Assembly: GCF_000620145.1 (NCBI RefSeq)
Contig: NZ_JHVM01000003.1
Span: 1 to 64,000, forward strand
DNA length: 64,000 bases
Source: Deefgea rivuli DSM 18356
GTDB taxonomy: Bacteria; Pseudomonadota; Gammaproteobacteria; Burkholderiales; Chitinibacteraceae
Direction: 5' to 3'
In this document: piece by piece, positions 8,290 to 16,745 of the stretch
Layout of the letters: each line of letters begins with the position of its first letter
Position numbering within the stretch: the first letter of the stretch is position 1
Notes under the pieces: model-generated
Told to the model about the DNA's origin: nothing
The model's input: the letters and a program-made list of their open reading frames with translations, nothing else
Database searches by the model: none
Made by a program: the position numbers and the translations under genes

Positions 8290-9363
8290 ATGCCTAGCCC
8301 AGATCGAACTTCACCCTTACTGACTTTTCCCGAGCAAGAGCAAAGCCCGCTGAGTATTCGTGCCAAAGCTTTGGTGTTTGCCGATGCTGAATCAGTGCAT
8401 TTATTGCACGAAGTCGAGCGCGTTGCGCCGTCGGAAGCGCCGGTCTTAATTCATGGCGAAACGGGAACGGGCAAAGAGCTGGTGGCGCGGCATGTGCACT
8501 TAATTAGTGGTCGCAAAGGGCCGTTTGTTGCAGTCAATTGCGGCGCGATTAGCGAAACTTTGGCCGAGGCCGAATTATTTGGTCACGAAGCGGGTGCGTA
8601 TACCGGCTCGGTGGGCAGTAAAACGGGCTGGTTTGAAGCGGCCAATGGTGGCACGCTATTTTTAGATGAAATTGGCGATTTGCCGCTGGCTTTGCAAGTC
8701 AAATTACTACGCGTGTTGCAAGAGCGTGAAGTCGTTCGCGTTGGCGCCAGAAAACCCACGCCGATTAATGTGCGGCTGGTGGCCGCCACCAACGTCGATT
8801 TGGCGCAAGCGGTGCAAGCTGGGCATTTTCGGCAAGATTTGTATTACCGCCTGAATGTGGTGAGTATTAATATTCCACCGCTGCGGCAACGGCAGGCCGA
8901 TATTCCACCGCTGGCCGAACACTTCATCGCCATCTATTCACAAAAGCTGGGTTTTAACGCCCCCAGTTTAAGCCCCAATAGTATTGCTGCGCTGCTGGCG
9001 TATAGTTGGCCGGGCAATATTCGCGAGCTAGAAAACATTATTCATTACGCGCTCTTGGTATCGAGTGGCCGAGAGATCCGCCCCGAACATTTGAAACTCA
9101 ATACCGCAGCGCCGCAATTTGCTGCGGCAGCGAGCACCGCAGAGCAGCCGCCGCTGCAAGTGATTAAGCAGCAATTGCAACGACTGTTTGCTGCTGAGCA
9201 TCCAGAACTGCACGATGAACTAGAAAATTTGCTCGTTACCACCGCATTTGAGCAAACACGCTTTAATCAGGTACGCACGGCGGAATTGCTTGGTTTAACT
9301 CGGAATGTCGTACGGACTTTATTAAAACGACATGATTTATTAACTGATCCCGTTTCAATTTAA
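8290..9363 (+). CDS. Sigma-54-dependent activator, SfnR-like
   Basis: A 357-residue protein with a short N-terminus (about 30 residues, no receiver or GAF domain), then a complete sigma-54 AAA+ domain. It has Walker A GETGTGKE, a GAYTGS loop contacting sigma-54, Walker B LFLDEIGDLP and the YSWPGNIRELEN motif. The C-terminus is a Fis-type helix-turn-helix ending in GLTRNVVRTLLKRHDL. This layout matches SfnR, which activates genes for organic sulfur (dimethyl sulfone) use under sulfate limitation. The adjacent ssuE/ssuF-like genes agree with this. GGAG lies 7 nt before the ATG. Without an input domain, activity is probably set by expression level (inference). Its targets are not visible in this window. 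Confidence 0.85.
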   Translation: MPSPDRTSPLLTFPEQEQSPLSIRAKALVFADAESVHLLHEVERVAPSEAPVLIHGETGTGKELVARHVHLISGRKGPFVAVNCGAISETLAEAELFGHEAGAYTGSVGSKTGWFEAANGGTLFLDEIGDLPLALQVKLLRVLQEREVVRVGARKPTPINVRLVAATNVDLAQAVQAGHFRQDLYYRLNVVSINIPPLRQRQADIPPLAEHFIAIYSQKLGFNAPSLSPNSIAALLAYSWPGNIRELENIIHYALLVSSGREIRPEHLKLNTAAPQFAAAASTAEQPPLQVIKQQLQRLFAAEHPELHDELENLLVTTAFEQTRFNQVRTAELLGLTRNVVRTLLKRHDLLTDPVSI

Positions 9364-9389
9364 AACACCATCAACACGGAACTTAAAGC

Positions 9390-10439
9390 ATGGAATATCG
9401 TAAATTAGGGCGTAGCGAGCTTGATGTGAGCGTTATCGGTTTGGGTACGATGACGTGGGGCGAGCAAAATACCGAGGTTCAGGCGCACGAGCAAATTTAT
9501 TTTGCGCTGGAGCAGGGCGTTAATTTTTTGGATGCGGCCGAGATGTACCCCGTTCCACCACGCCCAGAAACGCAAGGTCGCACTGAGCAATATATTGGTA
9601 CTTGGTTTAAAAAAACCGGTCGCCGCAGCGAAGTGATTTTGGCGACCAAAGCCGCTGGCCCGGTGCGGCAAGCACATCAGCCGAATCATATTCGGGATGG
9701 TAAAACCCATTTTGATCGCGCTAGTTTGACGGCGGCGCTGGATGGCAGTTTGGCGCGTTTGCAAACCGATTACATCGACCTATATCAATTGCATTGGCCA
9801 GATCGCAGCACCAATACCTTTGGCCGCTTGGCTTATCCGTGGATTGAAGACGATTACACGGTGGAAATTCATGAAACCTTGGCGACTTTGGCTGAATTTA
9901 TCAAAGCCGGTAAAATTCGCCATATCGGTGTCTCCAATGAAACGCCTTGGGGCGTGGCGCAATTTTTGGCTGCGAGTAAAAACCTCGATTTGCCGCGAAT
10001 TGCCAGCATTCAAAATCCCTATAGTTTGCTCAATCGTACCTTTGAAATTGGTTTGGCCGAATTTAGCCATCGCGAACAAGTGGGTTTGCTCGCTTACTCG
10101 CCATTGGCGTTTGGCGTACTCAGTGGCAAATACCTTGGCGGCGTTCGCCCGATCGGTTCGCGCTTGGCGCTGTACGAGCGTTTTAGCCGCTACACCAATC
10201 CGCAAGCCGAAGCTGCAACGGCAGAATACGTAAAAATCGCGCATGAGCACGGCCTAAGCCCAACGCAATTGGCACTGGCCTATGTCAATAGCCGCCCATT
10301 CGTGACCAGTAATTTAATCGGTGCGACCAATTTAGCGCAGTTGCGCGAAAATATTGGCAGTATTAAGGTGAGCCTTGGCGATGAGGTGATTGCTAAAATC
10401 GATCAAATTCAAGCCAAAATCAGTAATCCAGCGCCGTAA
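9390..10439 (+). CDS. tas: Aldo/keto reductase, Tas family
   Basis: A 349-residue NADP(H)-dependent aldo/keto reductase. The catalytic tetrad is visible as D and Y in NFLDAAEMYPVPPRPE, K in ILATKAAGP and H in YQLHWPDR. The PVPP segment after the catalytic Tyr, GVSNETPWG and SPLAFGVLSGKY are characteristic of the Tas subfamily (E. coli Tas has the same length). The substrate is unknown, probably small aldehydes. It starts 26 bp after the SfnR-like gene on the same strand and could be co-transcribed with it and with the MFS gene 68 bp downstream. Confidence 0.9.
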   Translation: MEYRKLGRSELDVSVIGLGTMTWGEQNTEVQAHEQIYFALEQGVNFLDAAEMYPVPPRPETQGRTEQYIGTWFKKTGRRSEVILATKAAGPVRQAHQPNHIRDGKTHFDRASLTAALDGSLARLQTDYIDLYQLHWPDRSTNTFGRLAYPWIEDDYTVEIHETLATLAEFIKAGKIRHIGVSNETPWGVAQFLAASKNLDLPRIASIQNPYSLLNRTFEIGLAEFSHREQVGLLAYSPLAFGVLSGKYLGGVRPIGSRLALYERFSRYTNPQAEAATAEYVKIAHEHGLSPTQLALAYVNSRPFVTSNLIGATNLAQLRENIGSIKVSLGDEVIAKIDQIQAKISNPAP

Positions 10440-10507
10440 TTTTGCCTCACTGAGCTTATCGCTAAGCCAACAGCAGCCACAGGGCTGCTGTCTTTATTTG
10501 GAACACT

Positions 10508-11725
10508 ATGAGCCAACAAGAACTCTCATTACGCCACCACCGCCCATTTGTCGCGTTTTGGTTGTCGCGCGTTTTCACGGCTGGCGGCTTTCAGATTTTA
10601 GCGGTGGCCACGGCATGGCAAATGTATAGCTTAACGGGCAGCGCGCTGAATCTCGGTTTGGTCGGCCTGCTGGAGTTTGTGCCGAGGATTTTGTTTATTT
10701 TGCAAATCGGCCAAGTCGCAGATCGTTACGATAGGCGCATGGTGTCGGCGTGTACCAAAGCCTTGCAGGCCGCAGCGGCGTTGACGCTGTGCGTGTTAAC
10801 GCTACAGCAAGGTATGACGCCGACCGTGCTATTTATTCTCGCTTTTGTGCTGGGTACGGCGCGCGCATTTGAAATGCCTGCAATGCAAGCGATGCTACCC
10901 AATATCGTGCCAGCTAGTTTATTACCCAGCGCGATTGCCGCTTCAGCATCCGCAATGCAAGCCGCGACGATTGTTGCCCCAGCTTTGGGTGGATTTTTAT
11001 TTGCCGTCGGCCCTGCATTAACGTACGGCTTAAGTGGCGCATTGCTGCTGGTGGCGTGTGCGCTGATGTTTGCGCTGCCTAAACCGCCAAAGACTGAGCA
11101 GCAAATCGTCAAAGGGCTGGATAATTTATTGGCGGGTTTTCGCTATATTCGGCAGCAGCGCGATATTTTTGGTGCGATTTCTTTAGATTTATTCGCGGTG
11201 CTGCTTGGCGGCGCAACGGCGCTGTTACCGATTTTTGCTAGTGATATTTTGAAAACGGGTCCTTGGGGATTGGGTTTGCTGCGTTCCGCGCCTGCGGTGG
11301 GGGCGATTGTTGTTTCGGTGCTATTGGCTTATTTCCCCTTGCAGCGCAATGTCGGCAAGAAAATGTTTATTTCCGTGATTTTGTTTGGCTTGGCGACGAT
11401 TTTATTTGGCGTATCGCATTCGATTTGGGTGTCTTTATTTGCGCTGGTGCTACTGGGCGCATCGGACATGGTCAGCATGGTGGTGCGTGGCACCTTGGTG
11501 CAATTAGAAACTCCCGATGAAATGCGTGGCCGGGTTAGCGCGGTGAATGGTTTATTTATCGGCGCTTCCAATCAATTGGGTGAGTTCGAATCAGGCGTCA
11601 CCGCGCACTGGTTTGGCCCGCAAGTGGCGGTGGTGATCGGTGGCGTAGGGACTTTGCTGATTGCAGGCTTATGGATGCGCTGGTTCCCAGGGCTGTTGCA
11701 CCGAGATCAGATGGTGAATAAATAA
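10508..11725 (+). CDS. MFS transporter (EntS/MFS_3-like exporter)
   Basis: A 405-residue major facilitator with about 11-12 hydrophobic segments. It has the loop 2-3 motif QVADRYDRRMV and the RGRVSAVNGLFIGASNQLGEFESG segment in the second half, typical of the MFS_3 group that includes the enterobactin exporter EntS. It is probably an inner-membrane efflux protein for a small hydrophobic metabolite or drug; no substrate can be read from sequence. A GGA 8 nt upstream supports ATG at 10508. The gene ends 17 bp before a strong bidirectional terminator. Confidence 0.85.
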   Translation: MSQQELSLRHHRPFVAFWLSRVFTAGGFQILAVATAWQMYSLTGSALNLGLVGLLEFVPRILFILQIGQVADRYDRRMVSACTKALQAAAALTLCVLTLQQGMTPTVLFILAFVLGTARAFEMPAMQAMLPNIVPASLLPSAIAASASAMQAATIVAPALGGFLFAVGPALTYGLSGALLLVACALMFALPKPPKTEQQIVKGLDNLLAGFRYIRQQRDIFGAISLDLFAVLLGGATALLPIFASDILKTGPWGLGLLRSAPAVGAIVVSVLLAYFPLQRNVGKKMFISVILFGLATILFGVSHSIWVSLFALVLLGASDMVSMVVRGTLVQLETPDEMRGRVSAVNGLFIGASNQLGEFESGVTAHWFGPQVAVVIGGVGTLLIAGLWMRWFPGLLHRDQMVNK

Positions 11726-11741
11726 ACAGTATTTAAGAGTT

Positions 11742-11779
11742 AAAAAATAGCGCCCAATGGCTGGGCGCTATTTTTTTTA
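11742..11779. terminator. Bidirectional rho-independent terminator
   Basis: AATAGCGCCCA pairs with TGGGCGCTATT around an ATGGC loop, with an A-run before and a T-run after. It lies between the convergent MFS and peptide-binding protein genes and can end both transcripts. Confidence 0.9.
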
Positions 11780-11794
11780 AGTCGGGTTTGCTTA

Positions 11795-13375
11795 TTAATT
11801 CACCGACACATTCGCCCAATATTGCCGACCAAATGGATTGACCGCATAGCCAGTCACTTTATCGCTGGTAATCACCGATGTTAGTGGATGCGCCAAAGGA
11901 ATCCAGAGGGCTTGCTCGGCGATGATTTTCTGTGCGGTTTGATAGTATTTACTGCGTAGCTCGACATTCGCCGTGTTTTTACCCGATTTAATCAAACCAT
12001 CGAGTTGCGGCTGGCAAAAACGTGCGAAATTCAAGCCCGATTCCACCGAGGCGCAAGCAAATTGCGGCGTCAGGAAATTATCCGGATCGCCATTATCCCC
12101 AGTCCAGCCCATAAACAGCAGATCGTGTTCACCGGCTTTGGCGCGTTTAATCAGCTCGGCCCATTCTATGGTTTTCACTTCTGCGCGCACGCCGATTTTG
12201 GCTAAATCTGCTTGCAGTAATTCCGCGCCAATCCGTGGGTTTGGATTTAAAGCGCTGCCTGTTGGCCGCACCCAAATCGTTGTATCAAAGCCATTGGGAA
12301 AACCAGCTTTGGCAAGTAATGCTTTGGCCTTCGCAATATTCTGTGGCTCGGCTTTAGTCGCTAAATAGCTCCACGTTGTGGGCGGGAAAGGGCCGTTTGC
12401 GGCGGTGGCGGTGCCTTCAAAAACCGCATTCAGATACGCTTTTTGATCAAAAGCGAGATTAAGCGCTTGGCGTACTTCAGGTTTATCAAATGGTTTGTGT
12501 TGACTATTAATCGCAACAAAGGCGGTGGCAAACATCGGTGTACTGAGCACTTTAAGCTGCTTATTACTGCGTGCAGCGACGATTTCTTGTGGCTTTGGCC
12601 CCAGCGCAATTTGGCATTCGCCGGCTTTCACTTTTTGCACCCGAACGACCGGATCGGGCGTGATTGCATAAATTAGTTTTTCAGATTTGGGCTTGCCAGC
12701 AAAGTAATTGGGGTGCGCGTCAAAGCGAATGACCGCGTCTTTTTGGAAGCTTTTCAGTGCAAATGGCCCAGTGCCAATCGGTTTGGTATTGAAATCGCCT
12801 TGTTGATTCGCCGCGAGTAATTTATCGGCGTATTGCTTGGAGTAAATCGATGCAAAGCCCATGCTGAGCAGTGGCAGGAAGGTCGCATCGGCGCGCTTGA
12901 GCGTAAATTGCACCGTGTTTTCATCCAGCTTTTTAATATCAGCGATCAATTTATTGAGCTGAAACGATTGCGCGTGCGGATAGCCATTGGGCGCCGTACC
13001 GTACCAAGGGTGATTGGGATCGAGCATGCGCTGAAAGCTAAACAGTACATCGTCGGCATTGAGCGAGCGGCTTGGCTGGAAATAATCAGTGCGCTGGAAG
13101 GCGACGTTTTTGCGTAATTTAAAGGTGTACTGCAAATTGTCCGCGCTCACTTGCCAAGACTCGGCCAAGCTGGGTACCAGTTTGCCATTCGCGGCATCAA
13201 ATTCAATCAGCCGGTTAAAAATCGTATCGGCTGCCGCATTGGTATTAGTTAGTGAATTGTATTGCACCACATCAAAACCATCGGGGCTGGCTTCGGTGCA
13301 AACAGTCAATGGTTTGGCTTGCAGTATACTACTGCCGAGTATAGCGCCAAGAGCGACAATCAATTTAGTGTTCAT
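11795..13375 (-). CDS. Periplasmic dipeptide/peptide-binding protein (DppA-like)
   Basis: A 526-residue SBP_bac_5 family protein with a Sec signal peptide (MNTKLIVALGAILGSSILQA, cleavage after QA). The mature start PLTVCTEASPDGFD and the motifs LAESWQVSAD, YTFKLRKNVAFQ and NADDVLFSFQRMLDPNHPW are typical of the DppA/SapA group. It captures peptides (or heme in some DppA proteins) for an ABC importer. No permease or ATPase gene adjoins it, so it is either an orphan or works with a transporter elsewhere. It is transcribed towards the terminator at 11742. The upstream small ORF on the same strand is 49 bp away. Confidence 0.9.
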   Translation of the reverse strand: MNTKLIVALGAILGSSILQAKPLTVCTEASPDGFDVVQYNSLTNTNAAADTIFNRLIEFDAANGKLVPSLAESWQVSADNLQYTFKLRKNVAFQRTDYFQPSRSLNADDVLFSFQRMLDPNHPWYGTAPNGYPHAQSFQLNKLIADIKKLDENTVQFTLKRADATFLPLLSMGFASIYSKQYADKLLAANQQGDFNTKPIGTGPFALKSFQKDAVIRFDAHPNYFAGKPKSEKLIYAITPDPVVRVQKVKAGECQIALGPKPQEIVAARSNKQLKVLSTPMFATAFVAINSQHKPFDKPEVRQALNLAFDQKAYLNAVFEGTATAANGPFPPTTWSYLATKAEPQNIAKAKALLAKAGFPNGFDTTIWVRPTGSALNPNPRIGAELLQADLAKIGVRAEVKTIEWAELIKRAKAGEHDLLFMGWTGDNGDPDNFLTPQFACASVESGLNFARFCQPQLDGLIKSGKNTANVELRSKYYQTAQKIIAEQALWIPLAHPLTSVITSDKVTGYAVNPFGRQYWANVSVN

Positions 13376-13424
13376 CGGTATACCCCGTAGGTGGTGAATG
13401 GCTTCAGTTATATCATGCCATGAT

Positions 13425-13718
13425 TTAAAGGGGAGGAGCTAGGCGCGCGGTTTCAATTCGAATCGCGCCGTGTTGTTTTGCATAGATTGCGGCTGCCTCA
13501 TTAATATCGTCGGTCAAATCAGGACTAGCCAGCCATAAATGCGTCGTATGCGCCAATAAGCCCAGCGCATTGAGCTGCGGCAAGAGACGCAGCCGTGTGA
13601 TGCCAATCAACAGCTCGCCTTGCTCGGTGAGTAAGAGCGCATTTTGGTGGTTCCAAAAATGCTGGGATTCGAGCGCTGCTTGCTGTGGGCATATGTGTTC
13701 AATCATCTGCTGATCCAT
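13425..13718 (-). CDS. Hypothetical 97-residue protein
   Basis: An open frame of 97 codons with protein-like composition (Leu/Ala/Gln-rich; ALLLTEQGELLIGITRLRLL and IYAKQHGAIRIETARL). I do not recognise the family. No strong ribosome-binding site precedes the ATG. Its 5' end abuts the MocR-type remnant on the opposite strand, so it may be a newly exposed or truncated gene at a rearrangement junction. The 3' end lies 49 bp upstream of the peptide-binding protein gene on the same strand. Reality as a gene is uncertain. Confidence 0.4.
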   Translation of the reverse strand: MDQQMIEHICPQQAALESQHFWNHQNALLLTEQGELLIGITRLRLLPQLNALGLLAHTTHLWLASPDLTDDINEAAAIYAKQHGAIRIETARLAPPL

Positions 13719-13721
13719 ATT

Positions 13722-14142
13722 GAGCAGTTAAAGCTCATGACGACCTTGTCGGCTAGCGTACCTGCGCAAGTAGCGATTGCCGATTATTTACAAACTGGTG
13801 CTTACGATAAGCATTTACGCAAATTGCGGCACACGCTTGAATCGCAATTGAGCTTGATGAATGAAGCGATTTTGCGCTATTTTCCAGCCGAGGTCAGAGT
13901 TTCTCGGCCACAAAGTGGTTATTTTGTTTGGGTGGAGTTTCCCGAAGGCTTTGACACTTTGCGCTTACATCGCGAAGCGGTTGAATTGGGAATCAGCATC
14001 GCACCCGGATCTATTTTTTCCGCTAGTCGGCAATACCATCATTGCATTCGCCTCAATTATGGGAGCAATTGGGACTGCCAATTATGATAAAGCATTGCAA
14101 CAATTGGGCGCTTTAATTCAACTGCAACTGAGTGGCTGCTAA
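13722..14142 (+). pseudogene. Remnant of a MocR/PdxR-type GntR-aminotransferase regulator
   Basis: About 140 codons encode the C-terminal end of the aminotransferase-like domain of MocR-family regulators: SVPAQVAIADYLQTGAYDKH, RVSRPQSGYFVWVEFP, ISIAPGSIFS and HHCIRLNYG. The HTH domain and the PLP-lysine region are missing. Near the 3' end (around 14088) the frame shifts: the first frame ends in CQL*, while +1 continues DKALQQLGALIQLQLSGC to a TAA at 14142, the expected protein end. So the gene is both 5'-truncated and frameshifted. Confidence 0.75.
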
Positions 14143-14250
14143 GCCGAGCCGCTCAGGCACGGTACTACAAATGATGAAAGCCGCAACCTGATGGTTTGTG
14201 GCCTTTCATATTTCAAGCTTCGGCAGCGGCACATCGGACTTACCAGCCCC

Positions 14251-14727
14251 TCATCTGCGCAGCCATAGCTGAAGTGCGGTGCAGGCAAGTCCCAGTGCGA
14301 TGCATGCCCACATCAGTTGATAAGCCAGCGCCGCGCCGTCGATAAATTCTTGCCCATTGAACAATGACGTGAGCGTGGGGTTTTGGCGAGAGAATAAAAT
14401 CTGATAATGCAGGCCGACCTGCATCACTTCCCATATTTCTTTAGCCACACTGGCGCTGCTGTGTACTGTATTACCTGTGTCTGGGTGAGTAAATTCATAG
14501 TGCAGTGTGTAGGTGGTGGGGCCTTTGTCACCGAAGCCGCCACTCTTATGCGTGCCACTGGAGGTAAAGGTGGTTTTGTTGGTGAGTTTAGCCACAGCGA
14601 TGCTACTGTCGCCGATCAACGTGCGGGCATTTGAATCCTGCTGTCGTGCCACGAAAAGAAGCAGCGCTGCGAGAACAAAAAAGATGATCGCAAAAGGCCA
14701 GCTGATATCTGTCAGTAAGGATTTCAT
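14251..14727 (-). CDS. DUF3592-type two-TM membrane protein
   Basis: A 158-residue protein with a transmembrane segment at residues 10-28 (WPFAIIFFVLAALLLFVA), a soluble beta-rich domain including TYTLHYEFTHPDTGN, and a second transmembrane segment at about 135-155. This matches the DUF3592 layout, whose function is unknown. The segment between the membrane spans is probably periplasmic (inference). The gene stands alone between the MocR remnant and the terminator of the hydroxyisourate hydrolase operon. Confidence 0.75.
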   Translation of the reverse strand: MKSLLTDISWPFAIIFFVLAALLLFVARQQDSNARTLIGDSSIAVAKLTNKTTFTSSGTHKSGGFGDKGPTTYTLHYEFTHPDTGNTVHSSASVAKEIWEVMQVGLHYQILFSRQNPTLTSLFNGQEFIDGAALAYQLMWACIALGLACTALQLWLRR

Positions 14728-14849
14728 GATTTCGTCCTTTAGAGAGCGGGCAAATCATCGGTGTCGTTAGCGTTGATCCCCAGACTCATACCCCGCAGAG
14801 GACAATTCAACTTGCCGATGTTGAAATATATACAAATACAAGTAAAAAA

Positions 14850-14886
14850 AGAAAGGCCGCTAACCATCAGGTTGCGGCCTTAATCA
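14850..14886 (-). terminator. Rho-independent terminator of the hiuH operon
   Basis: On the - strand AAGGCCGCAACC pairs with the GGTTAGCGGCCTT arm (one bulged base) and is followed by TCTTTTTTTACT. It lies about 100 bp beyond the stop of the hydroxyisourate hydrolase gene and ends that transcript. Confidence 0.8.
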
Positions 14887-14987
14887 TTTCAGAGGCATGC
14901 TGTTCGGCCTAAGCGAACATGCGGGAAACCTGAGGCTGTCTATTAGGCTCAGGATAATCCAGAAATCGAGAAGCACTAAAAATGAGT

Positions 14988-15398
14988 TTAATTACCGCGA
15001 TAGGTTGAAAAACCATACGGGCTTAGTAGTAGTGGAATGTGATAGTGCGGTACAGCAGCATCTACAGTAAAAATGACGGGGATTTCTGGAAAAAAGCTAG
15101 ACGAATTTTGCTTAGCAAACCATTCCCCTGTTTGAAAAGTAACGCGATAGACGCCTTTTTCTAATTTTTTATCGTTTGGATACAGCGCCGTAATTCGACC
15201 TTGCTCATTCGTAGTGCCGCTATTGAGAGTCGACCAGTTTTTACCGTCTTGCTTTTCAAGTTTGACAGTGACTCCCGCTGAAGGCAGACCATCCTGTAAA
15301 TTAAGCACATGCACACTGAGCGGATTTGCAGCGGCTAGAGCCAGTGCAGAAAGGCTACTAAAAATCATGCCTGCTAGAATTGATTTCATTTTAATCAT
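14988..15398 (-). CDS. hiuH: 5-hydroxyisourate hydrolase with signal peptide (transthyretin-like)
   Basis: A 136-residue protein: a Sec signal peptide (about residues 1-22) and a transthyretin-fold domain. The family hydrolyses 5-hydroxyisourate in urate breakdown. Expected active-site positions are present: His in LSVHVLN, Arg in NEQGRI and His in PHYHIP. The C-terminal signature reads YRGN rather than the usual YRGS. AGGA 7 nt before ATG supports the start. Export matches E. coli HiuH (YedX), which is periplasmic and controlled by the HprRS two-component system; a similar system lies nearby here. It is the second gene of an operon with the GlcG-like protein (14-bp gap). Confidence 0.88.
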   Translation of the reverse strand: MIKMKSILAGMIFSSLSALALAAANPLSVHVLNLQDGLPSAGVTVKLEKQDGKNWSTLNSGTTNEQGRITALYPNDKKLEKGVYRVTFQTGEWFAKQNSSSFFPEIPVIFTVDAAVPHYHIPLLLSPYGFSTYRGN

Positions 15399-15412
15399 GA
15401 TGGTTTCCTGGT

Positions 15413-15916
15413 TTAGTTTGTGGTGGGTAAAACGTGTTGAATCGCTTGGAGTGCACAGCTTTCATCTTGAACCGCGCCGCCCGCACCGCCGACGCCAATC
15501 GCGCCAATGATGTCCTTGCCGCTAAAAATCGGTACTCCACCACCGATTAATAAAAGGCTATCTAGCGTTGCCAGATTGTTCGAATCTGGCGTATTGCGTG
15601 CCCGTTCTGCCAACAGGCGAGTTGGTGTCTTGGTCGATAAAGCGGTAAAGGCTTTACGTTGTGCGGCTTCAGTATTGTGTGGACCGACCTGATCATCTCT
15701 TTGCACTGCAATCAAATTGCCACCACGATCAACCACTGCCACCACCGCAGAGCGATTGTCAGCGTGACACGCATTTAAGGTGGCGTTGATCAATTGATTA
15801 GCTAAAGCCAGTGACATATTTGGCTGTTGCAAAATCGGGTTGTTTGTTGCTGTGTAACCATTCGCGGCGCAAACCATAAGCCCCACCATCGGCCAGAAAG
15901 TGCGTTTGATTTTCAT
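15413..15916 (-). CDS. Exported GlcG/HbpS-family heme-binding-like protein
   Basis: A 167-residue protein with a signal peptide (to about residue 23) and one GlcG/HbpS (DUF336) domain: SLALANQLINATLNAC, VVAVVDRGGNLIAVQRDD, TLDSLLLIGGGVPI and IGAIGVGGAGG. Secreted HbpS of Streptomyces binds heme or iron and senses redox stress; most members have no known role. AGGA 7 nt upstream of ATG supports the start. It is the promoter-proximal gene of the operon divergent from the response regulator, downstream of the operator at 15988. A link to copper or peroxide stress is inferred from context. Confidence 0.85.
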   Translation of the reverse strand: MKIKRTFWPMVGLMVCAANGYTATNNPILQQPNMSLALANQLINATLNACHADNRSAVVAVVDRGGNLIAVQRDDQVGPHNTEAAQRKAFTALSTKTPTRLLAERARNTPDSNNLATLDSLLLIGGGVPIFSGKDIIGAIGVGGAGGAVQDESCALQAIQHVLPTTN

Positions 15917-15987
15917 CGATTAATCCTGCTGCGTTGTCAGATGTCGCCATCTTGCCAAACGCACGCCGTCATATCGATTGCCTGAAG

Positions 15988-16003
15988 ATGACATATTTGT
16001 AAT
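15988..16003. promoter_or_regulatory. CusR/HprR-type operator
   Basis: ATGACATATTTGTAAT is an almost perfect dyad (ATGACA/TGTAAT, 4-bp spacer). It resembles the known E. coli CusR (TGACAAnnTTGTCA) and HprR (CATTACAAAATTGTAATG) boxes. It lies between the exported-protein operon and the divergent response regulator gene and could serve both. Confidence 0.6.
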
Positions 16004-16073
16004 GAGCTGAAAGTGCGTTTTCGCCTACTCTTAGGGATTGGGTGCACGGCATAAAGCGTAGCTGAGGATAGAA

Positions 16074-16745
16074 ATGCGAATACTGGTGGTAGAGGATGAA
16101 ATCAAGGCGGCAGACTATTTGCGTAAAGGCTTAAGCGAGGCTGGGTTTATCGTTGAAGTGGCGCTGAATGGTTTTGATGGTCAGCATCTTATTCAAGAAT
16201 ACGAATTTGATCTCATCATTCTGGACGTCATGCTGCCGGGGCTAGATGGCTGGCAACTTTTGCAAATCTTGCGGCGAAAATCAAAAACGCCTGTTTTGTT
16301 TCTCACTGCGCGCGATGCGATTGAAGATCGAGTGAAGGGGCTTGAACTGGGTGCGGATGATTATCTGATCAAGCCTTTTTCGTATGCTGAATTATTAGCT
16401 CGCGTGCGAACACTGCTGCGCCGTGGCCCGCCCAGAGAAACAGAATTTTTTGAAGTCGCCGATTTACAGCTCGATTTATTAAAACGCCGCGTGAGCCGCC
16501 AAGGCGAGCGAATCACTTTAACCAACAAAGAATTTGCCTTATTGCATTTATTGCTCAGTCGTGAGGGAGAGGTGTTGTCGAGAACTTTAATTGCGTCTCA
16601 GGTTTGGAATATGAATTTTGATAGTGATACCAATGTAGTCGATGTGGCTATTCGGCGATTGCGCGCCAAAATTGACGATCCTTATCCGATTAAACTGATT
16701 CATACCATTCGCGGCATGGGCTATAGCTTGGAAGCGCAATCATGA
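16074..16745 (+). CDS. OmpR-family response regulator (CusR/HprR-like)
   Basis: A 223-residue response regulator with a receiver domain (acidic pair in VVEDE, phospho-acceptor Asp51 in LDVMLPG, Lys in [13 protein letters not shown]) and a C-terminal winged helix ([34 protein letters not shown]). Sequence style is that of the heavy-metal subgroup (CusR, CopR, HprR). GAGGA lies 5-6 nt before ATG. It overlaps the kinase gene by ATGA. Divergent orientation to hydroxyisourate hydrolase mirrors E. coli hprRS-hiuH, so it may sense peroxide or copper through its partner kinase (inference). Confidence 0.92.
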   Translation: MRILVVEDEIKAADYLRKGLSEAGFIVEVALNGFDGQHLIQEYEFDLIILDVMLPGLDGWQLLQILRRKSKTPVLFLTARDAIEDRVKGLELGADDYLIKPFSYAELLARVRTLLRRGPPRETEFFEVADLQLDLLKRRVSRQGERITLTNKEFALLHLLLSREGEVLSRTLIASQVWNMNFDSDTNVVDVAIRRLRAKIDDPYPIKLIHTIRGMGYSLEAQS

